Part shown: piece by piece, positions 50,017 to 58,374 of the stretch | Numbering within the stretch: the stretch's first letter is position 1 | Layout: every line of letters starts with the position of its first letter | Assembly (NCBI GenBank): GCA_020849325.1 | Contig: JADLGL010000066.1 | Span: 1 to 64,000, forward strand | Reading direction: 5' to 3' | Source of the DNA: Bauldia sp. | GTDB lineage: Bacteria; Pseudomonadota; Alphaproteobacteria; Rhizobiales; Kaistiaceae | DNA length: 64,000 nucleotides | The notes under the pieces: generated by a model | Seen by the model: the letters and a program-made list of their open reading frames with translations, nothing else | Told to the model about the DNA's origin: nothing | Databases searched by the model: none | Program-made: the position numbers and the translations under genes

Positions 50017-51326
50017 CGACCGTCCTCCATGTCCCGTTCACCTACGCGCCCGACCCGATGGGGGGGACCGAGGTCTACGTCGCCGGGCTCGCCGCGGCGC
50101 TCGAGCCGGCCGGCATCCGGTCGGTGATCGCGGCGCCGGCGGGGGCAGGGACGCGGTATCGCCATGGCGGCGTCGATGTCCACCGCTTCGCGGTCTCGCC
50201 GCGGACGGGGTTCGCCGAGGCGCAGGGAGCGGCGGATACGGTCGCCGCGGCCAATTTCGGCGCGGTTCTCGCCGATGTCCGGCCCGACATCGTCCATCTC
50301 CACGCCCACACCGCAGCGGTATCGGAACTGCTTCTCGACGCGGCGCGGCGGATGGGGGCGGGCACGGTCGTGACCTACCATACGCCGACTTTCAGCTGCA
50401 TGCGGGGGACGCTCCTTCACCTGGGCCGGGAGGTCTGCGACGGCGAGGTGCGGGGCCGCCGCTGCGCCGCCTGCACGCTGGCCGCCCACGGCGTACCGCG
50501 GCTCGCCGCGGAGGCCATGGCGCTCGTGCCGCCGCCGGTCGGCCGCGCCGTCGCCCGCCGCGCGCCCGCCGGCCGCTGGCGAACCGCGGTCGCGATGCGG
50601 GCGGCAACCGAGGCGGGCGCGGCCCGGTTCGGCCGCCTCATGGCGAAGGCCGACCGGGTGATCGCGCCGGCGTCCTGGGTTGCCGACGTTCTCCTCCGGA
50701 ACGGGGTTCCCGCCGCGAAGACGGCCATCGTGCGGCAGGGCCTGCCGGGGCTCCATTCGCCGGACGCGGGGAGGGCGGGGCCCGCCGCCGGCCCGCTCCG
50801 GATCGGCTTCTTCGGCCGGTCGTCGCCGGTGAAAGGCATCGACACCCTGACGGGGATGATGGCGCTGATTGCGGACGCCGATGTCGAGCTGCGGCTGACC
50901 GTTGTGAACGAGCCGGGGACGGCGCGCGAGGCCGAGGCGCTGCGCCGCGCGGCCGCGGCGGACCGCCGGATTCACATCGAGGCGAGCCTGCCGCCGGAGG
51001 GCGTCGTCGCGGCGATGGCCGCGCTCGACCTGGTGGCGGTGCCGTCGCGGTGGCTCGAAACGGGGCCGCTCGTCGTCCTCGAGGCGTTCGCGGCGGGCAC
51101 GCCCGTGCTCGGCTCACGCCTCGGCGGGATCGGGGAACTCGTCACCGACGGCGCCGACGGCATCCTCCTTCCGGCCGACGATCCCGCCGCGTGGGCGGCG
51201 GCGGTCGGGGCGCTGGCCGGCGACCGCGACCGGCTCGCCGCGCTCCGGCGCGGGGTGCGCCCGCCGCGCACGATGGCCGAGGTCGGCCGCGAGATGGCGG
51301 CGATCTACCGCGCCGTCGCCGCATGA
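50013..51326 (+). CDS. Glycosyltransferase family 4 protein
   Basis: 437 residues, start TTG at 50013 overlapping the previous stop (TTGA); no better start exists because the conserved N-terminus TTVLHVPFTYAPDPMGGTEV begins right there. The GT-B acceptor half includes VVTYHTPTFSCMRGTLL with a nearby CRRCAAC-like cysteine cluster (about residues 140-160). The donor half has IGFFGRSSPVKGIDTL and WLETGPLVVLEAFAAGTPVLG. Cytoplasmic retaining transferase, donor unknown. Confidence 0.83.
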   Translation: MTTVLHVPFTYAPDPMGGTEVYVAGLAAALEPAGIRSVIAAPAGAGTRYRHGGVDVHRFAVSPRTGFAEAQGAADTVAAANFGAVLADVRPDIVHLHAHTAAVSELLLDAARRMGAGTVVTYHTPTFSCMRGTLLHLGREVCDGEVRGRRCAACTLAAHGVPRLAAEAMALVPPPVGRAVARRAPAGRWRTAVAMRAATEAGAARFGRLMAKADRVIAPASWVADVLLRNGVPAAKTAIVRQGLPGLHSPDAGRAGPAAGPLRIGFFGRSSPVKGIDTLTGMMALIADADVELRLTVVNEPGTAREAEALRRAAAADRRIHIEASLPPEGVVAAMAALDLVAVPSRWLETGPLVVLEAFAAGTPVLGSRLGGIGELVTDGADGILLPADDPAAWAAAVGALAGDRDRLAALRRGVRPPRTMAEVGREMAAIYRAVAA

Positions 51327-52495
51327 GCGGCCGGACGATCCTGTTCCTGCAGGTGACCGAGCCCGGCGCCTATCCGCCGATCATGAATGCCGCATTCTGC
51401 CTCGCCGACCGCGGCTGGCAGGCGACGCTGCTCGCGGCGCCCATCGCGGGCCTCGACACGCCCGTGCCGGTGCATCCCGGCGTGACGGTGCGCGCCATCG
51501 CGACCCGCCCGAGCCATGTCATCCGGCCGGCCGACTATCTCCGCTATCACCTTGCCGCGGCGCGGCTGGCGCTGACGCAGCGGCCGGCCGTGATCTACGC
51601 GTCGGACCCCCTCGCGGCGTCGCCGGCGCGCCTCGCGGCGCGGCTCGCGGGAGCCGCCATCGTCTATCACGAGCACGATTCGCCGGCCGCCGGCGCGCTG
51701 CGGCCGTGGTTCGCGGCGCGGCGGCAGAGCGTGGCGCGGCGCGCCGCGGCGGTCGTGCTGCCCAACGCGGCGCGGGCGGCGGTGGTGACTGCCGGGCTGG
51801 GACTCGATCCGGCGCGGGTGCACACGGTCTGGAACGTGCCGCGGCTCGCCGAGCTGCCGGTGCCGACGCACCGCGACCGTTCGGGGCCGCTGGTGCTGTA
51901 CTACCACGGCTCGATCACGCCCGACCGCCTGCCGGAAACGCTCATGCCGGCGCTCGTCTCGCTCGACGGCGCGGCGGTGTTGCGGATCGTGGGCTACGAG
52001 ACACCGAGCGGGACGGGCCATGTGAGGCGCCTCCAGTCGCTCGCCGGCGCGATGGGCAGCCTCGTCGACTACCGGGGCATCGTGGGACGCGACGAGGCGA
52101 TGGCGCAGGCGGCAGCGGCCGACGTCGGGCTCGCATTGGTGCCGACCGAGGGCGGTGATATCAACCTTGCCAACATGGCCGGCGCCTCGAACAAGGCATT
52201 CGACTACATGGCTGCTGGGCTCCCTCTCATCGTGACCGACCGGCCGGAATGGCGAAGCCTCGTCGTCGAGCCCGGCTACGGGGTTGCGGTCGATCCGCGC
52301 CGCGCCGATGCCATCGCAGGCGCGGTCCGGCGGCTCGCGGCGGATCGCGAAGGGGTGCGGGCGATGGGGGAGGCGGCGCGGGCGCGGATCGCCGCCGAAT
52401 GGCACTACGAGCGCCAGTTCGCGCCCGTGATCGAGGTCATCGAACGCGTCGGGCGCGGCCCTTCGCAGCCCTCAGGACCCGGGGCAGGCGCGTGA
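51323..52495 (+). CDS. Glycosyltransferase family 4 protein
   Basis: 390 residues. ILFLQVTEPGAYPPIMNAAF at the N-terminus, YHEHDSPAAG in the acceptor domain, VLYYHGSITPDRLPETLM opening the donor domain and NKAFDYMAAGLPLIVTDRPEWR as the late conserved block. The E-x7-E pair is degenerate (ASNKAFDYMAAG), as in some exopolysaccharide transferases. Start ATG overlaps the previous stop by 4 bases (ATGA), and its own stop overlaps the next GTG. Confidence 0.82.
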   Translation: MSGRTILFLQVTEPGAYPPIMNAAFCLADRGWQATLLAAPIAGLDTPVPVHPGVTVRAIATRPSHVIRPADYLRYHLAAARLALTQRPAVIYASDPLAASPARLAARLAGAAIVYHEHDSPAAGALRPWFAARRQSVARRAAAVVLPNAARAAVVTAGLGLDPARVHTVWNVPRLAELPVPTHRDRSGPLVLYYHGSITPDRLPETLMPALVSLDGAAVLRIVGYETPSGTGHVRRLQSLAGAMGSLVDYRGIVGRDEAMAQAAAADVGLALVPTEGGDINLANMAGASNKAFDYMAAGLPLIVTDRPEWRSLVVEPGYGVAVDPRRADAIAGAVRRLAADREGVRAMGEAARARIAAEWHYERQFAPVIEVIERVGRGPSQPSGPGAGA

Positions 52496-53556
52496 TCCTC
52501 GCCCAGAGACGTCTCGCGGGCGTACCCCGATTCTCCATCTGCATCCCGCACTACAACCGCATGCTGCATCTCGTGGAGTTGCTGCGTTCGCTGGATGCGC
52601 AGACCTACCGCGACTTCGAAGTGGTGATCTCGGACGACAACTCGACCGACCCGCGGGTCGACGACGTGCTGGCGTTCCTCGATAGAACCACGTTCGCATA
52701 CACCTACTGGCGACGCCCGCAGAACGGCCGCTACGACGTCAACCTCCGCAACGCCATCGACATGTCGGCCGGCGACTACATCGTGCTGATGGGCAACGAC
52801 GACAGGCTCTCCGGCGCCGGCGTGCTGGGCGACCTTGCCGGCGTTCTCGATCGCTTTCCCGATGCCGGGGCGATCATCACCAACTACCTCGAACTCGGCT
52901 CGGGTACCCGGTTCGCCCGTGCTCATGCCACCGCGCGTCTCGGCTCCGGCCCCGCCACGGCAGCGCAGAACTTCCGGAACTACGCCTTCGTGAGCGGGAT
53001 CGTCCTCCACGGACCGGCGGCGCGCGCTGCGTCCTCGACGATCGTCGATGGCTCCGAGATGTACCAGATGTACGTTGGAACGAAGATCGTCGCCGGCGGG
53101 CGATCGCTCGTCGGCTGCGACGCCTTCTGCATCGAGAAGGACGTCGGCATCGCCGGCGAAGAAGTCGACAGCTACCGCGCGCGCGACGTGAGGGACCTTC
53201 GGAAGGCGCGGCTCCTGCCGATGCGGCATCTCCTCCGCGTCACGTGGGCGGGACTCGAGGGGTTGGTGCCGGCTGCGGACGCCCGGCGGCTCTGCGGCGC
53301 GGTAGCGACCCAGCTGTATTCCTACACCTTCCCGTTCTGGGGGGTCGAATACCGGCGCACCAAGACGTGGCTCTACGCGGCGAACGTTCTCCTCGGCATC
53401 AGGCCGTCCGTCGTGGCCGCGCGGACGCCGCTCGGACCGGTCCAGCGTGCGGGGCTGTGGCTCAGATATCTCGCCACCTGTGGCGGATCCCTCCTCGTGC
53501 CGATCCGGTTGTTCGATGCCCTCCGCCCCGCGCTCTACCGGCTCGCGAAGAGCTGA
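52492..53556 (+). CDS. Glycosyltransferase family 2 protein
   Basis: 354 residues. FSICIPHYNRMLHLVELLRSL, FEVVISDDNSTDPRVDDVL and YIVLMGNDDRLSG show a GT-A family 2 enzyme with NDD in the DxD place. The C-terminal third is hydrophobic in patches (LYSYTFPFWGVEYRR; LLVPIRLFDALRP), perhaps a membrane-docking region. Start GTG overlaps the previous stop. It acts on the same glycan as its neighbours; donor unknown. Confidence 0.86.
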   Translation: MILAQRRLAGVPRFSICIPHYNRMLHLVELLRSLDAQTYRDFEVVISDDNSTDPRVDDVLAFLDRTTFAYTYWRRPQNGRYDVNLRNAIDMSAGDYIVLMGNDDRLSGAGVLGDLAGVLDRFPDAGAIITNYLELGSGTRFARAHATARLGSGPATAAQNFRNYAFVSGIVLHGPAARAASSTIVDGSEMYQMYVGTKIVAGGRSLVGCDAFCIEKDVGIAGEEVDSYRARDVRDLRKARLLPMRHLLRVTWAGLEGLVPAADARRLCGAVATQLYSYTFPFWGVEYRRTKTWLYAANVLLGIRPSVVAARTPLGPVQRAGLWLRYLATCGGSLLVPIRLFDALRPALYRLAKS

Positions 53557-53558
53557 AC

Positions 53559-54587
53559 GTGGGCAAGCACCTCGTCATCGCAGGGCAGGCGGGTGGATCG
53601 AATGTCGGTGCGAGCCTCCGGCGCGCAGCCGAGGTCGCCTATGCGCCCGACGGGATTCTCTTCAGCGACGTTTCCGAGGCGAGCAGGGGGGCGGCGCTCC
53701 TTCGTGCCCTCGCATGGCGATTCAACGACCGGCGGCCATTGCGGCAGGGACGGTTCGTCCGGTCGCTGGTGGAGACCTGCCGGGCCGAACGGCCGGGCTA
53801 CCTGATCGCAACGGGCCCGTCGCTGACGAAGGACGGGCTTCTGGCGCTGCGGGCACTCGGCGTCACCACGCTGAACTACGCGACCGACGATCCGTGGAAC
53901 CCATCGGTGAAATCCCGCTGGCACCTCGCGGCGCTGCCGCACCACGACGTGATTGCGACGCCGCGCGACAACGTCGCCGACTTCATGTCCATTGGCTGCC
54001 GGCGCGTCGAGATCGTGCCATTCGCGTTCGACGAGGCGCTGGTCGCGTTCGACACGCCGCTCCCGCACGCGCCCGATGTCCTCTTCGTCGGCGGCGCCGA
54101 TCGCGACCGCGTTGCGTTCATGAGGAGATTCGCCGCGGAGGTCCCCGTCGGCGTCATCGGCGGATACTGGTCGCGTGAGCCGATCGGGGGCGTCACCGAT
54201 CTCGGTCATCGACCGCCGCGGGCCGTTGCGGGCATGACGGCCGCCGCGCGGGTCAATCTCTGCCTCGTGCGGCACGCCAATCGCGATGGACATGTGATGC
54301 GCACGTATGAGATGGCTGCGATCGGCGCCGCGATGGTTGTGGAGGACACTCCGGACCATCAGGCGCTGTTCGGTTCCGAGGGCGAGTCGGTGCTCTATTT
54401 CGGGACGCCCGAGGAGGCGGCTGCCAAGGCCCGCGCATTGCTGGCGGATGAGCCCCTGCGCCTTCGCCTCAAGGCAGCAGCGCAGGAGCGCGTCCTCTCG
54501 GGCGGACACACCTATCGCGACCGGCTGGCGACGATGATGACGCTCCTTGCCACGGCGCGCGCCGAAAGCGGTCGGGGGAGGGCATGA
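53559..54587 (+). CDS. CgeB-like glycosyltransferase (Glyco_trans_1_2 type)
   Basis: 342 residues, start GTG two bases after the previous stop. NYATDDPWNPSVKSRWHL and DVIATPRDNVADFMSIGCRR are typical of the CgeB/DUF3880 class, with DVLFVGGADRDRVAFMR opening the second half and VMRTYEMAAIGAAMVVED near the C-terminus as the donor-binding block. Known members decorate spore and flagellar or surface glycans. Overlaps the next membrane protein gene by 4 bases. Confidence 0.78.
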   Translation: MGKHLVIAGQAGGSNVGASLRRAAEVAYAPDGILFSDVSEASRGAALLRALAWRFNDRRPLRQGRFVRSLVETCRAERPGYLIATGPSLTKDGLLALRALGVTTLNYATDDPWNPSVKSRWHLAALPHHDVIATPRDNVADFMSIGCRRVEIVPFAFDEALVAFDTPLPHAPDVLFVGGADRDRVAFMRRFAAEVPVGVIGGYWSREPIGGVTDLGHRPPRAVAGMTAAARVNLCLVRHANRDGHVMRTYEMAAIGAAMVVEDTPDHQALFGSEGESVLYFGTPEEAAAKARALLADEPLRLRLKAAAQERVLSGGHTYRDRLATMMTLLATARAESGRGRA

Positions 54588-55927
54588 GCGGTCTTCTCAT
54601 CGCGTGGGTCGTCCTTGCGGTCGTGCTGATACTGGTCGTCTCGCCGCGACCCGGTACCGGCGGCCCGCTGACGCTTTCCTATTTCCTCGCGCTGTCGATG
54701 ATCCATGTCCCGGGCGCCCTGTCGTATGTGGGCGGCGCGGCGCCCGACGCTGCGTTCGAACCGACGCTCGTGGGGTTCCGGCTGACCATCATCGCCCTCG
54801 CGGCGTTCGTCGTCGGCGTCGCCCTCCATCGGGCACCGCAGCCGCTCGCGGTGTGGCGAGGGTCGCTGAGCCGTGAAGCCATAGCGATCCAGCAACGCGG
54901 TACGCGCCTTCTCATCATCGGTGCGGTGGCCTTCATCGTCATCCAGCCGCTCCTGGGCGGCGTTGCCACCGTGGCGTCGGTCGTGTCGACGCTGTCGCTG
55001 CTCCTCATCATCGGCCTCTGGCTGCGGCTCTACGCGGCGGTCACGCTCAAGAGCCGCCGCGGCCTTATCCTGACGCTCGCCATCCTCCCGGTGCTGCCGA
55101 TGGTGACGCTCGCGAGCGGCGGGTTCGTCGGTTCAGGCATCAGCTGGGTGATCTCGGTTGCGGCTCTCTTCTTCATCCTCGTCCGGCGCCGCCTGCTGAT
55201 GATCCTCGCCATCCCGGTCGTCCTCTATGTCGGCCTCTCCTACTTCGTGACCTATGCCGCACAGCGGAACGATATCCGCGACGTCGTGTGGAGCAGCCGT
55301 TCGACGGTGATGGAGCGCGTTGATTCGGTGCTGGCGATGGTCGTCAGCTTCCAGCCGCTCGACCTCACGAACGAACTGCACAGCCGCAATCTCCGGAACC
55401 GGCTCAACCAGAACATGCTCGTCGGCGTCGGGGTGATCCGCCACGAGAACGACCAGGTCGATCTCGTTTACGGGCAGACGTTCCAGCCCTGGCTCCTCAT
55501 CCCGCGCGCCCTTTGGCCGGGCAAACCGGACGTTGCCGGCAGCGGCACGATCGTCACGAACTTCACCGGCATCGGCTTCGCCGCCGGCACCAGTGTCGGT
55601 GCCGGCCAGGTGCTCGAATTCTATTACAATTTCGGGACTTTTGGGGTCATCGTCGGGTTCCTCGGCTTCGGCTATCTCCTCCGCTTCCTCGACCGCAAGC
55701 TGATGACGGGGCTCGTCGAAGGGAACCTCCGGCTCCTTCTCCTCTACGGCATGCCCGGCCTCGCGCTGCTCCAGCCCGGCGGCAGCGTGATCGAGATCGC
55801 GGTCGCCTCGATCGCGGCGATCGTCGCGGGACATCTCATCCTCGCCTACGAACGCCGCCGCAGCCGCGGACCGCAGCGGCGGAGGCTCAGATCCCCCGGC
55901 ACGCCGCCGCTCTCGCTCCGGTCATGA
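54584..55927 (+). CDS. Polymerase-like integral membrane protein
   Basis: 447 residues, about ten membrane helices: SGLLIAWVVLAVVLILVVSP, TIIALAAFVVGVALH, LLIIGAVAFIVIQPLLGGVA and more. A large extracytoplasmic loop (about 230-330) contains RNRLNQNMLVGVGVIRHEND and PWLLIPRALWPGKPDVAGS, followed by GAGQVLEFYYNFGTFGVIVG. This layout matches putative oligosaccharide repeat-unit polymerases in exopolysaccharide clusters. No catalytic motif can be confirmed. It would be a second polymerase besides the ligase-like protein at 33314-34747. Confidence 0.65.
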   Translation: MSGLLIAWVVLAVVLILVVSPRPGTGGPLTLSYFLALSMIHVPGALSYVGGAAPDAAFEPTLVGFRLTIIALAAFVVGVALHRAPQPLAVWRGSLSREAIAIQQRGTRLLIIGAVAFIVIQPLLGGVATVASVVSTLSLLLIIGLWLRLYAAVTLKSRRGLILTLAILPVLPMVTLASGGFVGSGISWVISVAALFFILVRRRLLMILAIPVVLYVGLSYFVTYAAQRNDIRDVVWSSRSTVMERVDSVLAMVVSFQPLDLTNELHSRNLRNRLNQNMLVGVGVIRHENDQVDLVYGQTFQPWLLIPRALWPGKPDVAGSGTIVTNFTGIGFAAGTSVGAGQVLEFYYNFGTFGVIVGFLGFGYLLRFLDRKLMTGLVEGNLRLLLLYGMPGLALLQPGGSVIEIAVASIAAIVAGHLILAYERRRSRGPQRRRLRSPGTPPLSLRS

Positions 55928-57069
55928 CCGACCCGATCCGGGTCGCGATTGCCTCGGCGGGCCGGTTCCACGTTCTCGACCTCGCGCGCGAACTCCTCGG
56001 CCTCGGCTTCGACGTGCGATTCTATTCCTATGTGCCGGCCGCGCGGGCGGAGGCGTTCGGCGTCCCGCGCGCCGCGCTCGTCTCGCTCCTCCCCGCGGCG
56101 GCGCCGATGCTCGCCTGGGCGCGGGCGCTGCCGGGGGTTGCGCCGGGCCGGCGCGAGGCGATGCTCCATCGGGCGCTCGATCGCGCGGTCGCGCGCCGGC
56201 TCCGGCCCTGCGATGTCCTGATCGCCATGTCGGGCATCTATCGCGACGCGCTCGTCCATGCCCGCCGGCGGTTCGGAGCGAGCGTCTGGCTCGAACGCGG
56301 CAGCCGGCACATCCTCTCGCAGGACGAGATTCTGGCGGGAATCCCCGGTGCCGCCCGGCCGACCGCGGACACGATCGCCCGTGAACTCGACGGCTATCGC
56401 TTCGCCGACCGGATCGTCGTGCCCTCGGGCCACGCGGCCGCGAGTTTTGCCCGCGACGCCGATGCCGCGGCAAAAGTGTTCCTCGATCCGCTCGGCGTGG
56501 ACCTTGCGGCCTTTCCGCAGCGCGCCGCCCCGCGGGAAGGGCGGGACCTCCGGCTGGTGTTCGCCGGCTCATGGTCGCTCCGGAAGGGCTGCGACGTTCT
56601 GGCGGCGGCGATGGCGGGGCTCGACGGCGTGACCCTGACCCATGCCGGCGGGATCGGCGACTGCCCGTTCCCGTCCGGTGATGCGCGGTTCGCGAGCGTC
56701 GGCGCCGTCGACCAGGCCGAGCTTCCCCGCATCTACGGCGACGCCGATACGCTCGTCCTGCCCTCGCGGGAGGACGGCTTCGGCATGGTGCTGACCCAGG
56801 CGCTCGCCTCCGGCCTCGGCGTGATCGCCTCGGACCGGACGGGCGCGCCGGACCTTGCCACGACCCCCGCGTTGCGCGAGCGGATCACGATCGTGCCGCA
56901 CGGCGACGCGGCGGCCCTTCGCGCCGCGATCGTGGCGGCCCGCGACCGCCGGCGTTCGGGCGAGGTTCTGCCCGCCCTCGCGGCAAGCGACCGCGGAACG
57001 CTGTCGTGGCGGGCCTATGCGGATCGTTACGCCGAAGAGCTCAGGCGGCATCTCGCGGGGCGCCGATGA
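55924..57069 (+). CDS. Glycosyltransferase family 4 protein
   Basis: 381 residues. N-terminal IRVAIASAGRFHVLDLAREL, a middle block WLERGSRHILSQDEIL, and donor half LRLVFAGSWSLRKGCDVLAA, YGDADTLVLPSREDGFGMVL with the E-x7 region TQALASGLGVIASDRTGAP. Retaining GT-B enzyme. Overlaps both neighbours by 4 bases. The C-terminal sequence ends YADRYAEELRRHLAG, helical. Donor unknown. Confidence 0.85.
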   Translation: MTDPIRVAIASAGRFHVLDLARELLGLGFDVRFYSYVPAARAEAFGVPRAALVSLLPAAAPMLAWARALPGVAPGRREAMLHRALDRAVARRLRPCDVLIAMSGIYRDALVHARRRFGASVWLERGSRHILSQDEILAGIPGAARPTADTIARELDGYRFADRIVVPSGHAAASFARDADAAAKVFLDPLGVDLAAFPQRAAPREGRDLRLVFAGSWSLRKGCDVLAAAMAGLDGVTLTHAGGIGDCPFPSGDARFASVGAVDQAELPRIYGDADTLVLPSREDGFGMVLTQALASGLGVIASDRTGAPDLATTPALRERITIVPHGDAAALRAAIVAARDRRRSGEVLPALAASDRGTLSWRAYADRYAEELRRHLAGRR

Positions 57070-58232
57070 CCGAGGATGGCGGCATCCGGGTGACGCACGC
57101 GATCGCGGGCCTCGCGGCCGCTCATGGCGGGCCGTCCTATTCCGTACCGCGCCTCGTTGCCGCCCTCCGCCGGGTCGGGGTCGATGCCGAACTCGTCTCG
57201 GTCGTGACCGGCCCGCCGCCGGCCGATCTGCCGTCCGGCACCCGGTTCCATCCGCCGTCCTTGCCCTGGCTGCCGGTGCTGAACCGCTTCCTCGTTTCGG
57301 CCCCGCTCCGGCGCGACCTGATGGAGCCGCGCGGCAGCCGGTCGGTGATCCACGGCCATGGCCTCTGGCTGAAGCCGAACCTCGATGTCGCCGCCGCGGC
57401 GCGGCGCCGGGGCGTGCCGCTGGTGATCTCGCCGCGCGGCATGCTCGCGCCCGAGGCGCTCGCCTTCTCGCGGTGGCAGAAGGCGATCATCCGGCGGTTC
57501 GGCCAGCAGGCGGCGCTCGATGAGGCGGCGTGCTTCCACGCGACGAGCGAAGCGGAGCGGGAAGACATCCGCGCCTTCGGCGTTCGGGCGCCCATCGCGG
57601 TCATTCCGAACGGCATCGACCTGCCCGACTTCACCGCTCCGGACCGTCCGCTGCCGCGCCACACGGTGCTTTCGCTCGGCCGGATCCATCCCAAAAAGGG
57701 CCTTGCCGATCTCGTCGCGGCCTGGGCGACGGTCGAGCCGCAGCGGCCGGACTGGCGTCTCCGGATCGTCGGACCCGACGAGAACGGTCACGCCGCTGAA
57801 CTCCGCCAACTGGCCGCGCGTCGCGGCGTGTCGCGGCTCTCGGTCGAGGATGCGCTCTACGGCAGGGACAAGGCGGCGGCGTTTGCGGCGGCGGGCGTCT
57901 TCGTGCTGCCGTCGCGGAACGAGAATTTCGGCCTCACGGCCGCGGAGGCGCTCGCATACGGCGTACCGGTCATCGCGACGCGGGGGACGCCGTGGGCGGG
58001 CCTTGCCGCGGAGCGGGCAGGGTGGTGGATCGAAGGGACCGCCGCAGCCATCGCCGATGCGCTCCTCGACGCGACGGCGCGTCCCGCCACCGAGCTCGCG
58101 GCAATGGGTCAGCGGGGGTGGGCGTGGATGGCACGGGACTTCGGCTGGGACGGCGTCGCGACGGCGATGAAGGACGTGTATCGCTGGTTGCTGACCGGTG
58201 GGGTGCACCCGCCGACCGTGGAAGTGCTATGA
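57066..58232 (+). CDS. Glycosyltransferase family 4 protein
   Basis: 388 residues. VTHAIAGLAAAHGGPSYSVP opens the acceptor domain; HGHGLWLKPNLDVA and ISPRGMLAPEALAFSRWQK are typical of exopolysaccharide GT4 proteins, AVIPNGIDLPDF joins the domains, and VLSLGRIHPKKGLADLV with NENFGLTAAEALAYGVPVIAT gives the donor site. A 142-base non-coding gap follows, the first break in the overlapping run, so the next gene may have its own promoter. Confidence 0.88.
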   Translation: MTEDGGIRVTHAIAGLAAAHGGPSYSVPRLVAALRRVGVDAELVSVVTGPPPADLPSGTRFHPPSLPWLPVLNRFLVSAPLRRDLMEPRGSRSVIHGHGLWLKPNLDVAAAARRRGVPLVISPRGMLAPEALAFSRWQKAIIRRFGQQAALDEAACFHATSEAEREDIRAFGVRAPIAVIPNGIDLPDFTAPDRPLPRHTVLSLGRIHPKKGLADLVAAWATVEPQRPDWRLRIVGPDENGHAAELRQLAARRGVSRLSVEDALYGRDKAAAFAAAGVFVLPSRNENFGLTAAEALAYGVPVIATRGTPWAGLAAERAGWWIEGTAAAIADALLDATARPATELAAMGQRGWAWMARDFGWDGVATAMKDVYRWLLTGGVHPPTVEVL

Positions 58233-58374
58233 ACGTCCGGCGCGGGTTTCGCGCGGCCGGCGTGAATCGTGCACGGCATTCCCCGGCAGGGCCATCTGCG
58301 CTATGCGACGGGGGACCGCGAGCGGCGGCGGCTCGGGCCGCGGCAGGGGCTCAAATGGGCGCGGACGGAGCTGA

